The notes: generated by a model from the sequence alone, not told the origin. Shown: positions 1 to 10,139, numbered from the stretch's first letter. The stretch: DNA of 64,000 nucleotides from Streptomyces sp. NBC_01498 (GCF_036327775.1 NZ_CP109598.1:7173501-7237500); one strand, 5' to 3'. Made by a program: numbers and translations.

Positions 1-2
1 CT

Positions 3-959
3 GCCCTCGCGTCCTCGGTCGTGACGGTGCTCTTCCTCCTGGTCGCCGCCGGGGTGGTGGCGCTGATCGCGGTCCCCGTGGCGTCCCAGTCGGGTGAGCT
101 GACGACCGGCGTCACCGACGGCATCGGCAAGGTGCGCGAGTGGGCGGCGGGGCCGCCGCTGAACATCGGCGACGACCAGATCACCGGCGCCCTGGACACC
201 GGGGCCTCCCGGCTCCAGGACAGCGTCGGCAGCGTCGTCACCGCGGCCGTCACGGGCCTCAGCACCGTGGTCAACGGGGTCGTCACCGCCGTCCTGGCGC
301 TCTTCCTGATGTTCTTCTTCCTCAAGGACGGGCCGAAGTTCCTGCCCTGGCTGACCCGCCAGCTGCCCGGCCGGCTCGCCACCGACCTGCCGATCGTCAC
401 CGCCCGCAGCTGGGACACGCTGGGCGCGTTCGTACGGTCCCAGGCGTTCGTCGGTCTGCTCGACGCGGTCTTCATCGGACTCGGTCTGTGGATCGTGGGA
501 GTGCCGCTGGTCCTGCCGCTGGCGGTGCTGACCTTCGTGTCGGCCTTCGTGCCCATCGTCGGCGCCCTGTTCGCCGGATTCGTCGCCGTCCTCATCGCGC
601 TGGTGTCGAACGGCCCCATGGACGCCCTGATCGTGCTGGGCATCATCGTCCTGGTCCAGCAGCTCGAAGGGAACGTCTTCCAGCCCATGATCCAGAGCCG
701 GGGGCTCGGCCTGCACGCGGCGGTCGTCCTGCTGGCGGTGACACTGGGGGCGAGCCTGGCCGGCATCGTGGGCAGTCTCCTCGCGGTGCCCGTCGCCGCG
801 CTGATCGGGGTGGGCTGGACCTACGTACGCGAACAGCTCAGCGACGAGCGGCCGGAGCCGGACCGGGAGCCCGACGCCGACCCGGACGCCCAGCCCGGCC
901 CCGACCCGGATCCGGAGCCCGCGACCGTACACCCGCAGGGCGGACCCGCCGTTTCGTAG
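3..959 (+). CDS. AI-2E family (PerM-type) transporter, 5' end outside window
   Basis: The reading frame is already open at the left edge, so the N-terminus is missing; the first visible GTG at 21 is internal to a hydrophobic segment and need not be the start. The remaining ~318 residues show several membrane segments, including a long one ending in FFFLKDGPKFLPWL, followed by a QQLEGNVFQPMIQSR stretch typical of the AI-2E/UPF0118 exporter family. The C-terminal ~45 residues are a hydrophilic Asp/Pro/Glu-rich tail, probably cytoplasmic. The substrate cannot be told from sequence. It ends 32 bp before a convergent transporter gene. Confidence 0.85.
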   Translation, partial: ALASSVVTVLFLLVAAGVVALIAVPVASQSGELTTGVTDGIGKVREWAAGPPLNIGDDQITGALDTGASRLQDSVGSVVTAAVTGLSTVVNGVVTAVLALFLMFFFLKDGPKFLPWLTRQLPGRLATDLPIVTARSWDTLGAFVRSQAFVGLLDAVFIGLGLWIVGVPLVLPLAVLTFVSAFVPIVGALFAGFVAVLIALVSNGPMDALIVLGIIVLVQQLEGNVFQPMIQSRGLGLHAAVVLLAVTLGASLAGIVGSLLAVPVAALIGVGWTYVREQLSDERPEPDREPDADPDAQPGPDPDPEPATVHPQGGPAVS

Positions 960-991
960 CCGCTGCCGCTGCCGCTGCCGCCGCCGCCCCG

Positions 992-1864
992 TCAGCGGGC
1001 GCGCGGCTTCGGCGGCGCGGTGCCTCCCGCCAGCGGGGAGCGGGCCAGTTCGACGCAGCCCGCCCCGATCAGGACGAGCGCGAGGAGCTCCGGCAGCAGC
1101 CACCACCCGGTCCGCACGCCCTCGCCGAACAGCGTCACCCCGTAGGTGATGCTGATCAGCGCGTCCCCGAGCGTCAGCATCGGCTGGGACGCCACCAGGG
1201 AGCCCGCCTGGAGGGCGTTCTGGAGGAGGAACAGCGCACCGATCCCGGCCACGGCCGTGGCGTACAGCTGCCAGGACGTGAAGAAGGCGACGGCCCCCGC
1301 CCCGTCGTCGATCCGCGCCACCGCGTCCTTGAGCAGCGCGGCCGTCAGGGCGTAGGCGCAGGCCGCCGCGAGCGCGAACAGCGCGGCGCGGGCGTTGCCC
1401 CGCGCCCGCCGCCCGGCGGCGATCACCAGGACCTCGAAGACACCGGTGACGATCAGGGCCGGGACCCAGGCGAGCGTGTCCACGGTCTCCTTGCCGCCGT
1501 ACGGCGCCGCCGCCCCGAGGCCCAGCACCAGACCGATGGTCACCGCGGCGACGCCGAACCAGCCTGCGAACGGCAGCCGGGTCCGGAAGACATGACTCGC
1601 GATCAGCAGGGTCAGGGGCAGCTCGATGACGAAGATCGGCTGCACGATGGTGATGGGCCCGGTCGCCAGCGCCACGGCCTGGCAGAACGCGGCCACGATC
1701 ACCAGCCCGATCCCGGCCAGCCAGACGCGCTTGCGCAGCAGATGCCGGATCAGCGACAGGCGGAGCGTCGCGGAGTCGGGCACCGTCGAGGCGGCGCGCC
1801 GCTGGAGCACGGCCGCGGAGCCGTTGCTGAGGGCGGTCAGCACGGCGAACAGGACACTGATCAC
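992..1864 (-). CDS. DMT (EamA-like) family transporter
   Basis: A 290-residue hydrophobic protein with about ten predicted membrane helices and the two-fold internal layout of drug/metabolite transporters; it starts with GTG (VISVLFAVLTALSNGSAAVL). The frame continues upstream but loses hydrophobic and family character there, so the GTG at 1864 is preferred. The C-terminus is a short basic/proline tail. It lies downstream of the MFS gene on the same strand with about 146 bp between them. Substrate unknown. Confidence 0.75.
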   Translation of the reverse strand: MISVLFAVLTALSNGSAAVLQRRAASTVPDSATLRLSLIRHLLRKRVWLAGIGLVIVAAFCQAVALATGPITIVQPIFVIELPLTLLIASHVFRTRLPFAGWFGVAAVTIGLVLGLGAAAPYGGKETVDTLAWVPALIVTGVFEVLVIAAGRRARGNARAALFALAAACAYALTAALLKDAVARIDDGAGAVAFFTSWQLYATAVAGIGALFLLQNALQAGSLVASQPMLTLGDALISITYGVTLFGEGVRTGWWLLPELLALVLIGAGCVELARSPLAGGTAPPKPRAR

Positions 1865-2010
1865 GGCCCCATCATGCGGGCGGCTCCGCCGGTGCCGTCG
1901 GTCATCGCGGGCGATGCGGCCAGGTGGGGGCCGAACGGACCAACCGCAGGTCACGGGCCCCGGTCCGGCCACCGCGTCGGCCCGGTCCACGCACCCCGTC
2001 GGGCGGTCCG

Positions 2011-3594
2011 TCAGGCGGCCGGCCCCGGTGCCGTCCCGCTCGCGGCCGCCTCCTCCGCCGCGCGGGCCCGCGGCGAGCGGCCGTTGATCAGCACGGCGCC
2101 GATGACCGCGGCGGCCAGGAGGATGATCGCCGCCCAGGTGATGGCGACGGTGAAACCGTGCACCGTGCCGGTGTTCACGATCCGGGTCCGGTCGGCCGGG
2201 GACAGGGCGCCCTGCCGGGTCGCCGCCGCGAGATGACTGGCCACATAGGTGGCCGTGGCGGTCGTCGCGATCGTGTTCAGCAGCGACGTACCGATGGAAC
2301 CGCCCACCTGCTGCGCGGTGTTGACCGTCGCCGAGGTGACCCCCGAGTCCTGGGTGGCGACGCCCATCGTGGCCGTCGAGATCACGGGCAGGAACGTCAG
2401 CCCGAGCCCGAAGCCCAGCAGCAGCGTGCCGGGCAGGATGTGCCCCGCGTAACTGGAGTGGATGTCGAGGAAGGTCAGCGAGAACATGCCCCCGGCGCTC
2501 AGCAGCAGCCCGGGTACCAGCAGGAAACGCGGCGGTACGAGGGGGAGCAGCCGGGCGGAGATCTGCGTCGAGCCGATGATGATGCCGGCCGACAGCGGCA
2601 GGAACGCCAGGCCGGCGGTCAGCGGCGAGTAGCCGAGGATCGTCTGGAGGAAGTACGTGAGGAACAGGAACGAGCCGAACAGCCCGATCGTCGCCATCGC
2701 CATCACGATGACCGAGCCGCCGCGATTGCGCTCCCGGATGATGTGCAGCGGCAGCAGCGGGCTCGGCGACCTCGTCTGCCACCAGGTGAACGCGACCAGC
2801 AGCGCGACGCCGACGCTCAGCACGGTCAGGACCTCCGTGGAGGTCCACCCCTTCTGCTCGGCCCGGCTGAACCCGTACACGATCGCGACCAGACCCCCGC
2901 TGCCGAGGATCACCCCCGGGATGTCCAGGCGCGCGCCCTTCGCCCCCGCCCGGTCCCTGAGCAGGGTGAGGGCGCCGATGACGGCGAAGAGGGCGATGGG
3001 GACGTTGACGTACAGGCACCAGCGCCAGCTGAGCCATTCGGTGAGGATGCCGCCCAGCAGCAGACCGATGGCGGAGCCGCCGCCCGCGATGGCGCTGAAG
3101 ATCCCGAACGCCTGCGCGCGTTCCTTGCCGGCGGGGAACGTCGTGGTGAGCAGGGAGAGCGCGGAGGGCGCCAGGAGCGCGGCGAAGGTGCCCTGGAGCG
3201 CGCGGGAGAGATACAGCATCTCCTGCCCGTTGGACGAGCCCCCGAGCGCGGAGGAAGCGGCGAAACCGATGAGGCCGATGATGAAGGTGCGCTTACGGCC
3301 GACCAGGTCGGCGACCCGGCCGCCGAGCAGCAGCAGGCCCCCGAAGGCCAGCGTGTACGCGGTGATCACCCACTGGCGGTTCCCGTTGCTGATGCCGAGG
3401 TCACGCTGGGCGGAGGGGAGCGCGATGTTCACGATCGTCGCGTCGAGCACCACCATGAGCTGCGCGGTCGCGATGACGGCCAGCGCCCACCAGCGGTGCG
3501 GATCGGCCTCCTGCACGGGTTCGGGGGCGGCGGTCCCCGGATCGCCCCCGCGACCTGTGCCGTCCTGCGGGCCGGGCGTCGACGGATCACTCAT
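2011..3594 (-). CDS. DHA2-type MFS multidrug transporter
   Basis: A 527-residue protein with about 14 membrane segments. The first helix carries the LMVVLDATIVNIALPS signature of the EmrB/QacA (DHA2) drug:H+ antiporters, followed by the loop motif LGGRVADLVGRKRTF (MFS motif A) and motif C around the fifth helix (AIGLLLGGILTEWLSWRW). The hydrophilic N-terminus (30 residues rich in Pro/Gly) is ordinary for actinobacterial members. Start ATG at 3594. No adjacent regulator is visible; the divergent side is a 148-bp gap from the ceramidase gene, which is also on the minus strand. Confidence 0.85.
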   Translation of the reverse strand: MSDPSTPGPQDGTGRGGDPGTAAPEPVQEADPHRWWALAVIATAQLMVVLDATIVNIALPSAQRDLGISNGNRQWVITAYTLAFGGLLLLGGRVADLVGRKRTFIIGLIGFAASSALGGSSNGQEMLYLSRALQGTFAALLAPSALSLLTTTFPAGKERAQAFGIFSAIAGGGSAIGLLLGGILTEWLSWRWCLYVNVPIALFAVIGALTLLRDRAGAKGARLDIPGVILGSGGLVAIVYGFSRAEQKGWTSTEVLTVLSVGVALLVAFTWWQTRSPSPLLPLHIIRERNRGGSVIVMAMATIGLFGSFLFLTYFLQTILGYSPLTAGLAFLPLSAGIIIGSTQISARLLPLVPPRFLLVPGLLLSAGGMFSLTFLDIHSSYAGHILPGTLLLGFGLGLTFLPVISTATMGVATQDSGVTSATVNTAQQVGGSIGTSLLNTIATTATATYVASHLAAATRQGALSPADRTRIVNTGTVHGFTVAITWAAIILLAAAVIGAVLINGRSPRARAAEEAAASGTAPGPAA

Positions 3595-3742
3595 CGATGT
3601 CTTCCTTCGCAGTGGACCTCCGCTGCCGCACCTCAGCAGCTCACCGTTCAGGTCAGAACATCATGAATCGGTCATTCCCGCCGGTCTGCGAGGGGTGGGG
3701 CGCGTCGGACCGGCCGCGGCCCGCCCGAGGCGCCCCCGAACC

Positions 3743-5809
3743 TCAGCTCACCGTGAACGAGGAAGACACCCCCGTGAACGGCGTGATCTTCCCGAACAGG
3801 TTCTTCGCGTCGCCGAAGTGCGCGATCCGATAGGTCCCCGGGACCGTGTCCGCCCCGATGTCCCAGCTGATCGTGGCCTTCGACGTGCCCGTGAGCCCGT
3901 TGGTCCGGGTCCACCGGTACTTCGTCCGCCAGTCACCGTCGTCCAGCACCCGCGTCCAGGACCCGTCGACCAGCCGCTGCACCTCCAGGAAGGTGCCGCC
4001 CCGGCGCAGGTTGTTCTTCGGATGCCCGGTGGCGAACTCGACGGTCGCGGTCCGCCCGCGCGCGTACGAGGCGTCCGGCGGGGTCAGCACACCGCCGAAC
4101 GCCTTGCCCGACGGCGGACTGTCGTACACGACACCGGTCTGGAAGTTGAACTGCCGCCCCGACTCGTCCGGCGGCGCCGTCCCGTGCTCCAGCGGGGTGC
4201 CGTCGCGCAGGGACGCCGCGACCCGCGCGTACTCCTGCTGGTAGGCGGGCAGCGTGTAGCGGCCGTAGAGGGTGGAGCCGCCCTCGTACTGCTGGGTGTC
4301 GTACTCCTCCGGCGTCGTCACGTACTGGCTGTAGGAGTTGGCGTACCCCTGGAGCAGCACCCGGTCCAGCGGCACACCGAGCTGCTCCGCGACGGTCCGG
4401 CGGACCCGGAGTCCGGAGGTGATGGTGAACTCGCCCGGCCCCGCGACCAGATGGAGCTCACCGATCTTCATGATCTGGAGCGGCAGGATCTTCGGCGTGA
4501 CCGGGTGGACCTCACTCAGCAGCCCCGTGGGGACCAGGCTCGCCTTCGGGTACTGGCAGGTCGCCAGCCAGGCCGGGGTGTCGACCTGTAGCGCCTCGAT
4601 GATCGCGGCTACCGGAGTCTGCATGCCCTCCTCGAACCCGGGGATCGCCGGGCCGTCCTCGACACTGCCCGCGAGCGTGGACGCGCCCACGACGGCGGGG
4701 CACGTACGGTGCTCCTGCCCGTCCGGGGTGTAGGCGCCGCCGACCGTCACGTTCTCCATGTCGACGTACGCGAGCCGGGAGTCGACCCCGCCGCCGACCG
4801 GCCGGGCGTCCCGGTAGATCTCCCGCGCCTTGTCGAGCTGGCGCCGACCGATGATCCGGGTGTTCTCGAACTCGTCCTCCGTCGGACCGGAACCCGGCCG
4901 CAGATTGAGGTTCGGGGACATGTCACCGGCGTTGGTGTTGGGGAAGGCGGCGACGAACCCCGGGGTGTTGTCGAGATAGCGCACCCCCTCCAGGTCGTGC
5001 TCCCACGCGTAGGAGGCGTAGCCCTTGTTGTCGGGGCTGATGAGGGTGTTCTCGTTGGTGAGCGAGGTGTTGTGGGTGGCGAACCAGCTGATCGCCCCGG
5101 CGTCCTTGTCGCCCTGCCGGAAACGCAGCACCGTCATGGCCGGGTCGATCCCGCCGGGGAACGCCGCCCGGTCGGCGGCCGGGTTGCGGTCGAAGGCGGT
5201 ACGGGAGCGGTTGACGCTCGCGTCGGTGAGCGTGCCGGTGCCCAGGCTGATCGTGCCGGGCCGCAGATCGTCGTGGGCCTCGGCGACGGACTCCACGATG
5301 CCGTCCACGATCGCCCGGTAGGTGGCGCTCTGGAAACCGAGGACGGAGAGGTTGTACGCGACGTCGTGCGAGTAGCCGCCGGGCCCCGAGTGGGTGTGGG
5401 TCGCGGACAGCAGCACGTTCTCCTCGCCGTACAGACTCCCGTACCGCTCCTTGAGGCGGGAGACCACGCCCTGCCGGACGGACTGGAAGATCATCGCGAG
5501 GTCGGCGTTGACGTACACCACGCGCCTGCCGGTCGACGGGTCGGCGACGACGAAGGCCCGGGACCGCTGCCGCTGGTGGATGCCGGAGGTCTTCTGGTCG
5601 AAGCTGGAGTAGCCCATCATGCCGGTCTCGGCGGCCTCGCCGGTGACGTCGGCGATGCCGCGCCCGACGAGATAGGCCCCTCCCTCGGCGGCGGCCGTTC
5701 CGGAGGCCAGCGCCGGGGGAGGGGCGGTGAACGAGGCCGCTCCCAGGGCCGCGACCACGGCGAGGACGGCGAGCCGGCTTCCGGCACGACAGGGGGTGGG
5801 GGGTGGCAT
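3743..5809 (-). CDS. Secreted neutral/alkaline ceramidase
   Basis: A 688-residue protein with an N-terminal signal peptide (positive start, hydrophobic core, cleavage likely near PPALAS-GTAAAE). The mature part matches neutral ceramidase, which hydrolyses the N-acyl bond of ceramide: YLVGRGIADVTGEAAETGMMGY opening in two parts, zinc-ligand region SATHTHSGPGGYSHD, the HNTSLTNENTLIS region and the catalytic serine motif NTNAGDMSPN. The C-terminal ~150 residues form the usual immunoglobulin-like domain. Length is normal for the family. The product should act outside the cell on sphingolipids of eukaryotic origin. Confidence 0.9.
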   Translation of the reverse strand: MPPPTPCRAGSRLAVLAVVAALGAASFTAPPPALASGTAAAEGGAYLVGRGIADVTGEAAETGMMGYSSFDQKTSGIHQRQRSRAFVVADPSTGRRVVYVNADLAMIFQSVRQGVVSRLKERYGSLYGEENVLLSATHTHSGPGGYSHDVAYNLSVLGFQSATYRAIVDGIVESVAEAHDDLRPGTISLGTGTLTDASVNRSRTAFDRNPAADRAAFPGGIDPAMTVLRFRQGDKDAGAISWFATHNTSLTNENTLISPDNKGYASYAWEHDLEGVRYLDNTPGFVAAFPNTNAGDMSPNLNLRPGSGPTEDEFENTRIIGRRQLDKAREIYRDARPVGGGVDSRLAYVDMENVTVGGAYTPDGQEHRTCPAVVGASTLAGSVEDGPAIPGFEEGMQTPVAAIIEALQVDTPAWLATCQYPKASLVPTGLLSEVHPVTPKILPLQIMKIGELHLVAGPGEFTITSGLRVRRTVAEQLGVPLDRVLLQGYANSYSQYVTTPEEYDTQQYEGGSTLYGRYTLPAYQQEYARVAASLRDGTPLEHGTAPPDESGRQFNFQTGVVYDSPPSGKAFGGVLTPPDASYARGRTATVEFATGHPKNNLRRGGTFLEVQRLVDGSWTRVLDDGDWRTKYRWTRTNGLTGTSKATISWDIGADTVPGTYRIAHFGDAKNLFGKITPFTGVSSSFTVS

Positions 5810-5929
5810 GGAACCTCCTGGGCGGGAGAGGGACAGGACGCCCGTTCCCGGTCGGCGGTGCGGGGCGTCGGCGGCTCGGGGCGGCGCGTGCCCCGACGGT
5901 AGAGGGCCCGGCCTCCGCCGTACAGATCT

Positions 5930-7234
5930 CTACCGGCCAGTAAGTCCCTTGGGGGGAGACACGGATGCCCGGGGAGGGGTGAGCAGCAGCTCCTCGTACG
6001 CGTGGTGGTGGCGGGCGGTGGAGCGCTCGCGCAGCAGGGCCGCCGCGCGGGCGTGCTGCCCGGTGTCGACGAGGGCGCGGGCCAGGGTGTCCTGGACGAT
6101 CTCCCGCTCCACGCGTACGCCGCCGATCCGCCCGGTCCGCCCGCCCAGCGCCGTGAGCAGGTCGACCGCCGCCCGTGGCCGGCCCGCGGTGATCGCGGCG
6201 AGTGCCCGGACCACCGGGGCCAGGACCTCGCGGAAGTCGGGGCGTTCGTCGGCGGCGGCACGGCGGGCCAGCCGCTCCAGGTCGTCGGTCGCGGCCTCCA
6301 CGGCCAGTGCGAGGGCGAGGTTGAAGGTGTGGAAGACCTCCGCCGTACCGCCCGGTGCGGCGAGCAGCTCCCGCACCAGGAGCGGGTCGCTGCGCCCGGC
6401 CGGGGCCTGCCCGACCAGCAGGAGACGCCAGTTGGTGGCCGCCCGCATGCCGACGTCCACCGGGGGGAGCGCCGCGTCGGCGCGGCGCCGGGCGTCGGCG
6501 AAGTCGCCGCAGGCGATCGCCTGGAGCGCGGCGTGCCAGCTCAGATGCCGGGTCTGGAGGGCCCCCGGGTCGCCCGCCAGCCACCCGTCCAGGAACGCGG
6601 TCGACGCGGGTCCGGCCCCCAGCTCGTGCTGGGCGTGGGCGAGGGCGTGGGCGGCGACACCCGAGCGGGGGAAGAGGGTCAGCGCCCGCTCCGCCAGCCC
6701 GTGTGCCTCGCGGACCCGTCCCTGCTCGGCACGGAAGGTGGCGAGCCAGGCCGTCCACGCCCAGTTGCCGGGGCCGGCCAGTGCGGCCTGCTCCTCGACC
6801 AGGGTGTCGCCGAGCGCCCGGTACGCGGGGTCGTCGCAGGACGGGAAGGCGCCCAGCATCAGCCCGGCCTGTTCGTCGGCCGGCCAGCGTGCGAAGTGCG
6901 TCAGGAGATGGTCGGCGGCCAGTCGGTGGTGGCGGTGCGTGAACAGGAACACCCCGTACACCACACTGGCCTCGCGCTCACCGGCCGCCCGCGCGTCCCG
7001 GTGGGCGGTCACCAGCTGCTCCCGGAGGACGGTGTCGTCCAGCCGGTCGCCGGTCGCCAGGGTCAGCAGGCCCCGTGCCAGACCGCAGCCGGGATCGGCG
7101 CCCACCCACCGCCGCAGCAGGGTCAGGGTCCGGCCGCCCTGCGCGAGCAGTTCCACCAGCGCCCGGTTCCGGGCCGTGACCGCCGTCGCCTGCCCGGCCT
7201 CGGCGGTGCCGGTCGCCGTCTCCCCGGCCGTCAC
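5930..7234 (-). CDS. TTC38-like tetratricopeptide protein
   Basis: A 434-residue soluble protein made of helical repeats. The central region (AAHALAHAQHELG, FLDGW, then HLSWHAALQAIACGDFADA) matches the TTC38 family core, in which His and Trp residues recur around a TPR-like scaffold. No signal peptide or membrane segment. Function is not known for bacterial members. It follows the small secreted gene at 7278-7583 on the same strand with a 43-bp gap and may be co-transcribed with it. Confidence 0.7.
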   Translation of the reverse strand: MTAGETATGTAEAGQATAVTARNRALVELLAQGGRTLTLLRRWVGADPGCGLARGLLTLATGDRLDDTVLREQLVTAHRDARAAGEREASVVYGVFLFTHRHHRLAADHLLTHFARWPADEQAGLMLGAFPSCDDPAYRALGDTLVEEQAALAGPGNWAWTAWLATFRAEQGRVREAHGLAERALTLFPRSGVAAHALAHAQHELGAGPASTAFLDGWLAGDPGALQTRHLSWHAALQAIACGDFADARRRADAALPPVDVGMRAATNWRLLLVGQAPAGRSDPLLVRELLAAPGGTAEVFHTFNLALALAVEAATDDLERLARRAAADERPDFREVLAPVVRALAAITAGRPRAAVDLLTALGGRTGRIGGVRVEREIVQDTLARALVDTGQHARAAALLRERSTARHHHAYEELLLTPPRASVSPPKGLTGR

Positions 7235-7277
7235 GCCTCTCCTCGGCCGACACCGCCGCCCGTAGGCCGGTGCCCCG

Positions 7278-7583
7278 TCACACGCTGGACCGGAAGAGAG
7301 CGGTGCAGACGATGCCGCTGTTGCCGCAGTGATTACGCGTGAGGCTCAGCGGCAGTCCTGCGGAGTTCCCGCTGCCCAGACCGCTGCCCGACACCGTGGA
7401 GCCTGCCGCCCGCGCCTCGCTCCCGTTCACGCACGTGTTGCCGAACACCGCGTTCCCGACCCCGACGACACTCGCCTGGGCCGTACCGGCCGGAAGGAGC
7501 GCCGCCCCGGCCACGGCGCCCAGCACCGCCACCCGCATCCCCGCGTTCCGCGCGCCGCTCACGTCCCGTGTCTCCACGCTCAT
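7278..7583 (-). CDS. Small secreted protein, chaplin-like
   Basis: 101 residues with a signal peptide (MRVAVLGAVAGAALLPAGTAQA) after a short N-terminal extension. The ~55-residue mature part contains GVGNAVFGNTCVN, reminiscent of the end of a chaplin domain, and a second Cys pair region (NHCGNSGIVC), with Gly/Ser-rich spacing. ATG at 7583 is preferred because GGAGGAGAA lies just upstream. Chaplins are cell-surface amyloid-forming proteins of aerial hyphae; this one does not show a full chaplin domain, so the assignment is tentative and it could be another Streptomyces small secreted family. Confidence 0.6.
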   Translation of the reverse strand: MSVETRDVSGARNAGMRVAVLGAVAGAALLPAGTAQASVVGVGNAVFGNTCVNGSEARAAGSTVSGSGLGSGNSAGLPLSLTRNHCGNSGIVCTALFRSSV

Positions 7584-7919
7584 CGCGCTTCTCCTCCACC
7601 CGGATCCGATCCGGGCCGTCGACCGATCACCCCGGCCGGAGGCCCCGGCCGCACTCCACCAACGACGCGTCGCACCGTTCGACACGCGGCCTCACCAGGG
7701 AGATCATCAGGAACGATTCTGCTTCCGCCGCGAGGGCCCGGTCGGCCGCCTCGGGAATTTCATTGCATAAGCGGTTAAAGTGAACATATCGCCCGTATGG
7801 GGGTGAGAGTGGATCCGCGAGGCCCGTCCGTACGCCCCGGCGCAGGACGCGCCGGCGGGAACGGCCCCCGGGCCGCCGACCGACGGTCGGCGTCGCGCGA
7901 CGCCGAGAGGGTGAGGCGT
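7584..7919. promoter_or_regulatory. 336-bp divergent intergenic region
   Basis: Separates the secreted-protein gene (minus) from the SpoIIE-type gene (plus). The stretch 7755-7790 is clearly AT-richer than its surroundings and is the likely promoter region for the plus-strand gene; no clean consensus hexamer pair could be assigned. No gene is seen in it. Confidence 0.4.
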
Positions 7920-10139
7920 ATGGAACGCCCCGTGAGCGCGTCGACCGACGGCCGAGCCTGGATCCAGCAGCTCGAAGACACCCTGGCCGAGGCCATGGGA
8001 CGGACCGGCTCCCCCGTGAGCCTGGTCTACATGCTCCCCCAGGGAGAACAGGTCCTGCGCCTCGTCCTGCTGGGCGGCCTGCCCTGGGACCTCGCCGCCC
8101 CCTGGGCCCGGGTCCCCCTGGAGACCGCGACCCCGGTGGCCGACGCCGTCCGCGAGGAACGGCTGGTCTGGCTCGGCGGCCAGGAGGAGATCGCCCGCCA
8201 CTACCCCCAGCTGGGAATGCTGCTCCCGTACGACTTCGTCCTCGCCTCCGCACCCGTGACCGGCGGACCGATCCGCGGCGGGATCGTCCTCGCATGGCCC
8301 GTCTGGCACCGGCCCGAGCCCAGCGAGGAGGAACGCGAGGCCATCGCGCTCTGCTCCCGGCGCGTGGGACAGGTCCTCGGGCACGCGGTCACCGGCCGGA
8401 CGTCCCTCCATTTCGACAAACCGCGCATCATGGCCCCGACCCGCCCGCCCGACCCCGACCCCACCCAGGCCAGGGCCGCGTACGAGTTCGCCGAACGGCT
8501 GCCCACCGGGTGCTGCGCCCTGGACCTGGACGGCCGCGTCACCTTCTACAACCCCGCCGCCCTCGACCTGGTCGGCGGCGGTGGCACCCTCGTACTCGGC
8601 CAGCGCCCCTGGGAGACTCTGTCCTGGCTGCGCGACCCGGTCTTCGAGGACAGCTTCCGCGAGACGGTGATCGCCCGCCGGCCCACCACCTTCACCGCGG
8701 TCCGACCATCCGGCACCCGCCTCGACTTCACCCTCCACCCGGGCGACCACGGCATCAGCGTCTCCCTGACACCCGCGGACGCGCTCACGGCCCCGCCCGC
8801 CGCCCCGCCCGCCACGGCGGAACAGGGCCCCGGCAGCGCGTCGCGGCCACCGGCCGCCCAGACCCCGTCCCGACGACAGGCCACCGTGCTCGGCGAGCCG
8901 GTCGGCGCGACAGCCCTCTACCACCTCACCCATCTCGCGGTCGCCCTCACCGAGGCCGTCGGCGTCAGGGACGTGGCCCGCATCGTCTGCGACCAGCTCA
9001 TCCCCGGCTTCGGCGCCCAGGGCCTGGTCCTGCTCACCGTGGAGGAGGGCCGGCTGGGCGTCGTCACCCACCGCGGCTACAGCACCGAATTCGTCGAACG
9101 GATCGACAACGAACCCGTGAGCGCCTTCGCCCCCCACCGGGAATCCCTGGCCACCGGCAAACCGATCTTCCTCGCCACGTACGCCGAATTCCGCCGCTCC
9201 TACCCCGACGCGCCCCGCTTCGCCATGCGCAACGCCTGGGCCTTCCTGCCTCTCATCGCCTCCGGGCGGGCCATGGGCTCCCTCGTCCTGTCCTACGACC
9301 GGGCACGGACCTTCCCCCCGTCCGAACGCGCCGTCCTCACCTCGTTGTCCGGCCTGATCGCCCAGGCCCTGGACCGCGCCCGCCTCTACGACGCCAAGCA
9401 GACACTCACCCGCGCCCTCCAGACCGGCCTGCTGCCCCACTCCCTGCCCCACGCCCCCGGCGTGGACGTCGTGGCGCGCTACCTGCCCGCCGGTCCCGAC
9501 ACGGACATCGGCGGCGACTTCTACGACCTCATCCACAGCACGTCCGCACCCGCCACCGTCTCCGCCGTCATCGGTGACGTCGAAGGCCACAACGTGCACG
9601 CCGCCGCCCTCATGGGACAGATACGCATCGCCATCCACGCCCTCGCCACGGCGGGCACCCCGCCCGGCGCCGTTCTCGCCCGGACGAACCGCCTGCTGAC
9701 CGACCTCGAACCCGGCCTCTTCACCAGCTGCCTCATCGCCCACCTCGACCCGCTCCGCCACCGCGCCCGCCTCGCCACCGCCGGACACCCCCCGGCCCTG
9801 CTGCGCCACCCCGACGGCCACACCGACATCCTCGACCTGGCGCCGGGACTGCTGCTCGGCATCGACCCCGGCGGCGAGTACCCCACCACCGAGGTCCCCT
9901 TCCCGCCCGGCAGCCTGCTCGTCCTCTACACGGACGGACTCGTCGAAGTCCCCGGCACCGACATCGAGGACACCACCCGGAGCCTCGCCCAGCAGGTCGC
10001 CCGGGCGGACACAGGGAACCTGGACGAACTCGCCGACGCCCTCGTCCGGCGGGCCAAGCAGGCCGTACCCCGCCACGACGACATCGCCCTGCTGCTCATC
10101 CGCTCGCACCCCGCCCCGGGCACGGACACCCGGCGGTGA
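7920..10139 (+). CDS. Multisensor PP2C-type (SpoIIE) serine phosphatase
   Basis: 739 residues in the order N-terminal GAF-like region (~20-150), PAS (~175-285, LPTGCCALDLDGRVTFYNPAA), GAF (~330-490) and a C-terminal SpoIIE/PP2C phosphatase. The phosphatase metal-site motifs are intact: IGGDFYDLI, IGDVEGHNVHAA, LYTDGLVE and RHDDIALLL. Such proteins usually dephosphorylate anti-anti-sigma factors in partner-switching control of alternative sigma factors. The ATG at 7920 (MERPVSAS) is chosen because GAGAGGGTGAGG precedes it; an in-frame GTG at 7911 and an ATG at 7797 are alternatives. It is followed by another sensor of the same class. Confidence 0.85.
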   Translation: MERPVSASTDGRAWIQQLEDTLAEAMGRTGSPVSLVYMLPQGEQVLRLVLLGGLPWDLAAPWARVPLETATPVADAVREERLVWLGGQEEIARHYPQLGMLLPYDFVLASAPVTGGPIRGGIVLAWPVWHRPEPSEEEREAIALCSRRVGQVLGHAVTGRTSLHFDKPRIMAPTRPPDPDPTQARAAYEFAERLPTGCCALDLDGRVTFYNPAALDLVGGGGTLVLGQRPWETLSWLRDPVFEDSFRETVIARRPTTFTAVRPSGTRLDFTLHPGDHGISVSLTPADALTAPPAAPPATAEQGPGSASRPPAAQTPSRRQATVLGEPVGATALYHLTHLAVALTEAVGVRDVARIVCDQLIPGFGAQGLVLLTVEEGRLGVVTHRGYSTEFVERIDNEPVSAFAPHRESLATGKPIFLATYAEFRRSYPDAPRFAMRNAWAFLPLIASGRAMGSLVLSYDRARTFPPSERAVLTSLSGLIAQALDRARLYDAKQTLTRALQTGLLPHSLPHAPGVDVVARYLPAGPDTDIGGDFYDLIHSTSAPATVSAVIGDVEGHNVHAAALMGQIRIAIHALATAGTPPGAVLARTNRLLTDLEPGLFTSCLIAHLDPLRHRARLATAGHPPALLRHPDGHTDILDLAPGLLLGIDPGGEYPTTEVPFPPGSLLVLYTDGLVEVPGTDIEDTTRSLAQQVARADTGNLDELADALVRRAKQAVPRHDDIALLLIRSHPAPGTDTRR

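Noticed and set aside
960..991. GCCGCT-type short repeat after the first gene
   Set aside because: Only a few units and common in high-GC DNA; no further evidence of function.
992..3037. Single 681-residue minus-strand gene
   Set aside because: Its first half lies opposite-frame inside the MFS gene and is low-complexity Arg/Pro-rich; only the last 290 codons form a real transporter.
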